Made by a program: the position numbers and the translations under genes. A model generated the notes under the pieces. The model ran no database searches. It saw nothing but the letters and a program-made list of their open reading frames with translations, and had not been told where the DNA came from. DNA of 64,000 bases, from positions 1-64,000 of the forward strand of contig JABYQS010000047.1 of NCBI GenBank assembly GCA_022592435.1. The letters run 5' to 3'. Shown here in pieces: positions 57,898-64,000 of this stretch (position 1 is the first letter of the stretch; each line of letters begins with the position of its first letter). This stretch comes from Cerioporus squamosus. Lineage: Eukaryota; Basidiomycota; Agaricomycetes; Polyporales; Polyporaceae.

Positions 57898-59685
57898 TCA
57901 CATCAAGTCGCCGCACCCCTTTAAGAGAGGATAGGTGCCAGCGCGGGACTCGCATAGAGGTTCAACAATACCGTCGACCCGCAGTCTGTCAAAAGCTTCC
58001 GCATGTCGTCGGCCGGTACGCAGCGCAGAGAGATACGCGACGAGCTTCTTCCCGCCCTTCTTGCGAACGCACATCATCGACGCTGCCCCGTCCTCCTCCA
58101 ACTCGAGTCCCGGGAACAGTCGGTCGATGAAAACTGCAGCGTTCAGCCAAGCCGCGCTGGCATCGGCGGAGCGGGAGTCTTCCTCAGGCTGCTCGTCGTC
58201 CGAGTCCTCGACCGACGCGCCGGGGTAGAAGTCCAAGTCGACGAGGCCATGGTCGAGCACCGGCTCGTGTGCCTGCGGCGGTAGGTCGGCGAAGTCTACT
58301 TTTGGGAGCTTGAGGGACTCGAGGCGAGGACAGCGGAGCGCGACGTGTTCCATGATACGCGCAGGAAGGACCGAGGTGGAGGACTTCAGTCGGTGATCGG
58401 AGATGTGTAGCACACGGATGTCGGGCCAGGCGGTGGCCATGCGAACGAGGTCGTCGGCGGAGAGGGAGAGTGCTTGTGTGGACGTGGCGCTGAACTTCTG
58501 CAGGGATCGTAGGTCGAGCAGGGGCTCGACAGCCTTGAGGAGCGACAACGGCTCAGAGACGTCGACGGTGGTGTCCAGCGAGAAGTAGCGGAGGGACGGC
58601 GAGACGATCGGCAAAATCGCCTGGAGCGAACGCAGGAGCGTGTACGTGTTGGTCGCCCTGTCGAAAGTGAGCGATACGTCGCGGAGACTGGTGACGGATG
58701 TTTCCTTGAAGAACCAAACGATGTCCGCGGCGCTCCCCTGCAGCGATATCCGCGTGAGAAGATGGAATCCGTGCTTGATGCTCGGTAACTTGGTTCCGTG
58801 CTGAGTATCGATCCTGAAGGAGAAGTCGCGAAGAGAGGGGAGTGACGCGCAATGGGTGAGGAGGTCGTCGTCGTCAACGGCGATATTAGGGGGGAATGAG
58901 AGGGACTTGAGTTCCTGGAGCTCTTTGATGGGATGCAGCGAGGGACACTTGTCCATGTCTCTGCTCAGTGAGAGATGTTGCAGGTTAGGAACACGGGCAA
59001 CGATGTCCTCGAGCATGTCCCGGTTTTGGACCCCACGTTCGCGTTCAAGCCACGGGTCACATGACAACGTGAGGTAGCGCAGTGAAAGTGGGAACAAGAG
59101 ATGAGAGATCAGAGGCGCGTCGCACTCGGGATTTCGGACGTCGAAATTCACCAGGCGTTCCAGGCGCGGGAACAGAGATTCCCCATTGCACCTCCTAGAC
59201 AGAATCGTCCAGGTCTTGGAGTCCACGCGATTCCATTCCCAGTAGTTGAGCTCTCTCACGCGAACAGCATAGGATTGTAAACGCGCCCACTCATGGTCGT
59301 CCGGTTCAGCGCTGAGGAGCTTGGGTATTTTGGGGTCATGTGTCTTCCTTGTCACAGTAAGTAAGGACGTACACGTCCACAGAAGTGCATAGCCACTCAC
59401 GAAGTAGCTGCTCTGCTTTGGCTCCGCGTACTGAGGCAGGAGCTGGAGAAGCTTCTTGAGACCGCTGAGACGCCGCCACAGGACCCTCAGGGCAGGGTCC
59501 GAGAGTGCCTTGCATGTGCGTGCCAGCCTGGCAAGAGTACGCTTGCACTCAATCGACTTGACTCCATCGCTATGATGCGACTTTCCCTGATGGTGGTAGG
59601 AGGGGTCGAGGAACTCGCAAATATTCTCTGCAATTTCTTGGCACATGAGTGCCCGGTACGTTGACGTGGCTCGGACATCGTACAT
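57898..59685 (-). CDS. F-box-type LRR protein, intact, up to 595 residues
   Basis: ATG at 59685 (MYDVRATSTYRALMCQEIAE), just inside a possible upstream acceptor. F-box-like start CQEIAENICEFLDPSY, then LARTCKALSDPALRVLWRRL and a Leu-rich block. An in-frame intron may remove the segment near 59345-59395 (GTGAGT after SSYF). Repeats: PNLQHLSLSRDMDKCPSLHP, LQELKSLSFP, LRSLQKFSATSTQALSL. The C-terminal third has an acidic insert (ASVEDSDDEQPEEDS) and ends KGCGDLM. No stop or frameshift. More distant from the other copies than those are from each other. Convergent with the Fic gene, 157 bp apart. Confidence 0.8.
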   Translation of the reverse strand: MYDVRATSTYRALMCQEIAENICEFLDPSYHHQGKSHHSDGVKSIECKRTLARLARTCKALSDPALRVLWRRLSGLKKLLQLLPQYAEPKQSSYFVSGYALLWTCTSLLTVTRKTHDPKIPKLLSAEPDDHEWARLQSYAVRVRELNYWEWNRVDSKTWTILSRRCNGESLFPRLERLVNFDVRNPECDAPLISHLLFPLSLRYLTLSCDPWLERERGVQNRDMLEDIVARVPNLQHLSLSRDMDKCPSLHPIKELQELKSLSFPPNIAVDDDDLLTHCASLPSLRDFSFRIDTQHGTKLPSIKHGFHLLTRISLQGSAADIVWFFKETSVTSLRDVSLTFDRATNTYTLLRSLQAILPIVSPSLRYFSLDTTVDVSEPLSLLKAVEPLLDLRSLQKFSATSTQALSLSADDLVRMATAWPDIRVLHISDHRLKSSTSVLPARIMEHVALRCPRLESLKLPKVDFADLPPQAHEPVLDHGLVDLDFYPGASVEDSDDEQPEEDSRSADASAAWLNAAVFIDRLFPGLELEEDGAASMMCVRKKGGKKLVAYLSALRTGRRHAEAFDRLRVDGIVEPLCESRAGTYPLLKGCGDLM

Positions 59686-61019
59686 CTGAGACACCTGTCA
59701 GCATCCCGACCAGTTCCCCAGATACGCGGCGGCTTACTTGTTGCTAGTGAGTGAACGTGTGAGGACTCGGAGGATGAGTCGGTAGCTGTCGGTAGTTGGC
59801 TGAAGCGCTGGAACGCTGGCACTGATCCTGGTGGCCGGGGTCCTTCTTTTCACTGACCCTCAGTCGTACTTAGCATTGCAGCAGGCTGCAGGACAGTAAT
59901 ACTATATCCTCCATACATCTTCGTGTAGTCTAGGGAAGTCCCTCGCCACAAGTAAGGCTGAGGCACAAGTCGTTCATGTACTTACATCCATCATGGCGGC
60001 TTCCCCAGTCCAGAATCACACATGCACGCACGAAACCGTTGACGACCAGCGAAATGCGATTACATTGACCAAAACCACATCCGCCTATCCAGCCATATTA
60101 GCGCTCTATCGCCGCTCCAAGCTCAGAGCTGTGAGCGATGGGACGTCCTGGGGTACTTGATTTTGTGTGGGAGCCACTCTCCCGTGCGCCACGTACGCGG
60201 CGCGCGCGGGCGCACGGGTGAATGGTAGTTGTGGGACTCGGGAGGCTTCACAGTCCGCACAGACAAAGCGAGATACTTCGCCTGCCGCTATGCAGAAATC
60301 TGCCAAGCGACACTGTCGCTGTCGGACTGCGGGGCAAGGGTGAAGCGGAGTGAGCAGCGTTGGGGTGGAAGAGGGACAGTAACCTGAAGACTCACTGCTG
60401 GAAGAACCCCTGCAGAGGATATGAAGTGAGAACATGCGGCGACCACTACGAGTTGGATGACTTGCCTTTCCCGATATCTGGGTTGCCTCGTGGTCGATGC
60501 AATAGTTGTATCGCTGCGAGTCCATTGAAGAGTGACGATACCCTGCGGCTGCTTATATAGTTTGCGATAGCCAGGGTGCGGCTGCGGTAGGAAGCCAGAG
60601 TGACGCCAGAGTCGCACCTGCTGATTGTGAGCTGCGGTAGCTGTGAGACGAGACGCGTGCCTGTTGCGCTTTTGGACCGTGCTTCAAGTTCTTGGGACGG
60701 AAGGACGTCCGGACGGGGGACCGCACGTACTGCATGCTGCAGCTAAGTCCTGTGTTCCAAAGAAACTGATCCGATTGCCGCTGCGGCAGAATAGAAGTAC
60801 AGAGGGTATCTAAAACTGCGAATCGTGAGTGCGAGGAATCCACCGTGCACCGAACAGAACGCACGACGTATGCGCAGAGCCCCCGAGGGCAAGGACGACT
60901 GCGGCCCCGGACTCTAGCGAAGCTCACCGGCCCCTCGTATACAGACGAACCACCCCACGTTCGATTCTGCACGCAACAGCTTCAGGATGACGTCACCAGG
61001 CCAAGGGACGTCGCTGCAC
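59686..61019. other. Intergenic region, no gene supported
   Basis: Short frames on both strands (for example 60106-60525, 60553-60972) show no motif or joinable exons. AGTCGTACTTAG near 59863 resembles motifs before other F-box genes. Confidence 0.45.
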
Positions 61020-62119
61020 TCACCGCTGCTTGACGAGCATCGTGACGCCCTGGTTCACGAAGCCCTTCAAGATATGCGCCCCCAGCGCCTGATAGAGCCC
61101 GCCCCACCCCTCCGCCCGCACCGCAGCCGCCCAGACGTCCGTGACGGACGTCGCGGAGCCATTCTCGTTGCGCCTCGAGCGCGCGGCCTGGACGCGCACC
61201 TTCGCGAGGAGAAGGGGGTATAGGATCGTCACGGCGAGCGCGTTCGCGGACGCGCCACTCAGGAACGCGCTTATGCCGGACTGGCGGGCTTGCGGGGACC
61301 TCCAGGGTATGCGGAGGCGACTGAGCACCTGGAACAAGAGGAGGGTGAGAGCGGGGGTGAGGCACAGGGGGAGGGTCGGCCGGAAGCCTGTAGGGATGTG
61401 AGCAACTGATGGTGCGCCTGGGGAGGACGGGCACTCACCTGCCCAGAATCCAGGAAGACCCTCTTCTGCGTATATGCGCTGGACCACGTCCAAGAAACCT
61501 TGGCCAACGTTACTTCGCTCGGCGGCTGCTTTGCTAGTCGTGGCGGCTTCGCTCTCGTCGTCGTCGTCATAACCCTCGGTTTGGAGCCGGACGGTCACGA
61601 CGCTAAGCGGGGTCGACACTACCCGGCTGGCGACCCCCGCAACGAACCCGACGGCAAGTTCGGTAGGTACCCCGAGGAGGACGGGTTTCGTCGGCGCAGT
61701 GAGGGAGTGCTTGAGGGTTTGGAGGAGCGAAGCATTTGACGAGCCGCGTCTGCGGGCTACGATGGCGTGCAGGAGGGTATAGAAGTAGAAGTAGAGGAAA
61801 CTGCACGAAATAGTCAGAACACCGGACTGCTTCGATGGTTGTCCCGATTGACAAGTGGTGAGAATGAACAAGGGACGTACTTCGAAACGATCGTCGACGC
61901 CGTGTCCGCCCCAAGCCCGTCATACAATCCCGCCAGTCCCTCAGTCTCCAAAATATGCTTCAGAAGCAAACCCGTTCCGTGGATGCCTCTAAGTCTTCTT
62001 GAGGTGGTTGTCTGCAACTTCGTCGCGACCAGGTCGAGAGGATAGGATACCGCGTTCGCAACTGCGCTCCCTAGAGCACCTGAGCATGCCTGGACCAGCG
62101 GAGGTAGTGCGGAGGTCAT
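61020..62119 (-). CDS. Peroxisomal-type solute carrier (PMP47/ANT1-like)
   Basis: Mitochondrial-carrier-family membrane protein; the closest group is the peroxisomal adenine-nucleotide carrier, which brings in ATP for activation of medium-chain fatty acids. ATG at 62119 (MTSALPPLVQACSGALGSAV). Three carrier repeats with their signatures: PLDLVATKLQ, PLSVVTVRLQ and PLLLAKVRVQ. Between them GLYDGLGADTASTIVSN is joined over an intron (GTACGT...GTGCAG) to FLYFYFYTLLH, a hallmark of this group, and GLPGFWAG to FRPTLPLCLTPALTLLLF over another. Ends KGFVNQGVTMLVKQR at 61020. About 310 residues, typical. It is divergent from a 3-hydroxyacyl-CoA dehydrogenase. Confidence 0.8.
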
Positions 62120-62151
62120 TGCGATATGTCCGTAACTATCGTCCTCGCCGT

Positions 62152-62175
62152 CCTCGTCGTCGTCGTCGTCGTCGT
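62152..62175. repeat. GTC trinucleotide microsatellite
   Basis: About eight CGT/GTC units just upstream of the carrier ATG. In the minus-strand frame it would read as Asp repeats before MTSALPP, but no ATG precedes it in frame. Confidence 0.8.
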
Positions 62176-62942
62176 GGAAGGTGTGAAGCAAGTCGAACAC
62201 GGGGTTGCCGATGAGCAGACCCACCGATGACGTCGTTCTACCATCTCTTGCTTCCACGTGATTGCCAGAGCAGAGGCTGATGGCAGTCGGGCGACAAGAG
62301 ACACAGGATTACAAGGTGGGAAATAGTATGATCAAAGCAGAAGACACTTCAAGTGCGAGGTAATCTGAGATGGAGGAGGAGGAAGAGGACGAGTGAGTCG
62401 TTGACTTTCATCTCTGCCAGATCACTGGGCGCTGGATTATGTAAGCAAGCGCAGGTACTTACTTAGCTGGTGGCATTAGAATAATCGGCAAGTGGGGAAC
62501 TGTGGGGAAGGGCAAGAGGAATCATATATACATGGACGAGTGACCAGTAGAACGAGCGAAAACATTTTTGCGAACAGCTCCGAATATGTATGAACATCTC
62601 CACAGACCGGAAGCCTGAGTCAGGACGTGAAGCCTGAGGGCACGGTAACTACACTGGGAAGACCACACTAATAAAGCCAACGTCAATCTTTTCCGAAAGA
62701 CGCAAGTAGAAATGTGATCTAGATGTCATCTAAATAGGACCGCGAGGATGTGTCTAGAATGAAGCAGTCGCAGTTCGGTAGGATCGCTATCTCACGGGCG
62801 CTACTCTGCCGAATCACATGAGCGTGGTCGGTACCCCGCACTCAGCGATGTCCGGAGCTTGCACGTCGACCTCCTCCTCCTCCTCCCCAACCGACTCCCC
62901 AGTCATCGCGGCATCCAGACTTCACGCATCAAGTCAGACGCC

Positions 62943-64000
62943 ATGAGCATCGCGCACGGAGTTCGGAGGACAGCAGTCATCGGCGCCGGCCAAATGGGTA
63001 TGTCGCGAGCGATTGGTCTTTAGTTCAGCCAGCTCACGACGCGTTCGCCACAGGCCTGGGGATCGCCTTCGTGTCTGCGGTGCACGCGAAAGTTCCTGTG
63101 CTGCTGTACGACAAGTCGCCGGCGCAGATCAAGTCAGGACTCGGCCTCATGGACAAGATCCTCGCGAAGGACGTCTCGAAGGGCAAGCTCACCTCGGAGG
63201 CGGCCAAGGAGGCGCGAGACCGTGTCTCCGTCGTGGACGACATGAAGCACTTCCGGGATGCTAATTTGGTCATTGAGGTGAGTGTTGACCTCTTGCCTGC
63301 TGTGTCGAAGCCTCGGAAGGACATCCGATCCCATGCATGAGCTAAACACGACTCCCTGCGCGTACGACCATGCCTCGCCTCTCTTAACCCACTCCGGCGA
63401 TATATGCGCTGTTACTGTGCTATGATGCGCTTCCGAGAGCAATTTTCCTCCTTCATATCATCCCACGATCATATCACTTGGTTTCCATCATTCGCCATGG
63501 AAATGTATCGACATACTGACACGCATACAGGCTGTGGCAGAGAACTTTGCTATCAAGGAGGCAATCTTCCGGACACTCTCCGCTGAGCTGTCACCCAAAA
63601 CTATCCTCGCGTCGAACACGTCTTCCATAAGTCTCACGAAGATCGCGGCTTCGACAATCCCGCAAGGCAAGACTGCTTCTGACCCGGAGGGCAAGGAGAG
63701 CGCAGGAAGAGTGGTCGGCTTGCACTTTTTCAACCCTGTCCCTGTTATGGTGCGCAAACGTTTGCTCTATTAACGCCCCGAGCACTAACTTCACATCACG
63801 ATCCGCCTTCGTCACAGAAACTCGTCGAGCTGATCGCTGCCACACAAACTTCGCAAGAGACCCTTGACCGTGCACGCGCATATGCGATTGCATGCGGGAA
63901 AGGTGCGCCTGCCTTCGTCGCTGTTTCGCACTGTGCTGCTTGCGTCTCGAGGCCACCGTGCTGACATGAGATTTGCTTCGGCGCATCAGAGGTGACCTAC
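62943..64000 (+). CDS. 3-hydroxyacyl-CoA dehydrogenase, 5' part (cut by window end)
   Basis: NAD-dependent oxidation of 3-hydroxyacyl-CoA, third step of beta-oxidation (or 3-hydroxybutyryl-CoA dehydrogenase). ATG at 62943 (MSIAHGVRRTAVIGAGQMG); the Rossmann GAGQMG loop is followed by an intron, then LGIAFVSAVHAKVPVLLYDK (Asp of the NAD pocket). The second exon ends DANLVIE; after an intron, AVAENFAIKEAIFRTLSAEL, ILASNTSSISLTKIA, and GLHFFNPVPVM, the family signature with its catalytic His, then KLVELIAATQTSQETLDRAR and GKE, where another intron reaches the window end. The C-terminal helical domain lies outside. A C/T-rich leader precedes the ATG. Short N terminus: no clear mitochondrial leader. 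Confidence 0.85.

Noticed and set aside
1..64000. tRNA and rRNA genes
   Set aside because: Looked for the T-loop GGTTCRANYCC; the few partial matches (for example near 15348) lack a cloverleaf context.

Overview
The window looks like nuclear DNA of a basidiomycete fungus, most probably an agaricomycete of the polypore type. Genes are broken by many short introns (about 45-130 nt, GTRNGT...YAG), are densely packed on both strands, and belong to families expanded in that group: a KDZ-class transposase with a CxC2 cysteine cluster, many F-box/leucine-rich proteins, a DUF6589/RecQ-type mobile element and a fungal Fic protein. No prokaryotic operon signals, tRNA, rRNA or CRISPR array were seen. 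The lineage is an inference from gene families and gene structure.

Left third (1-16.7 kb) is an accessory, transposon-rich block. A 12-exon gene of about 1,430 residues (1415-6466, minus) and a smaller unknown gene (39-1177, minus) run away from a complete-looking KDZ transposase gene (8071-12208, plus; 14 exons, 1,158 residues, all splice phases agree, catalytic D/D/E present). Two small unknown genes and a decayed F-box gene follow.

17-25 kb is ordinary: a SulP anion transporter with STAS domain, a disordered unknown protein and a LYR-motif protein. 26-40 kb is dominated by F-box/LRR genes. One (26230-29793) is split by a 1.8 kb element flanked by a 9-bp target-site duplication; taking out the element and one duplication copy gives an uninterrupted 557-residue reading frame, so the insertion looks recent. 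The element carries only the heads of a RecQ-like helicase and of a DUF6589-type protein, fused in antisense. Two close F-box paralogues lie in opposite orientation at 30.3 and 40.2 kb.

41-47 kb holds a secreted carboxylesterase, two tandem cyclase-family (kynurenine-formamidase-like) genes and an unknown gene. 47.6-60 kb alternates F-box genes (one frameshifted, one orphan 3' fragment, two intact) with the cohesion helicase CHL1, which has three MluI cell-cycle boxes in its promoter, and a Fic-domain protein. 61-64 kb is a divergent pair: a peroxisomal-type carrier and a 3-hydroxyacyl-CoA dehydrogenase cut by the window end, which fits fatty-acid oxidation.

Four genes (near 5.2, 15.9, 33.46 and 48.14 kb) each need one extra base to stay open. 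This could be real decay or residual single-base deletions in the assembly. Intron positions were inferred by eye from splice signals and phase, so inner exon borders are approximate where not stated.
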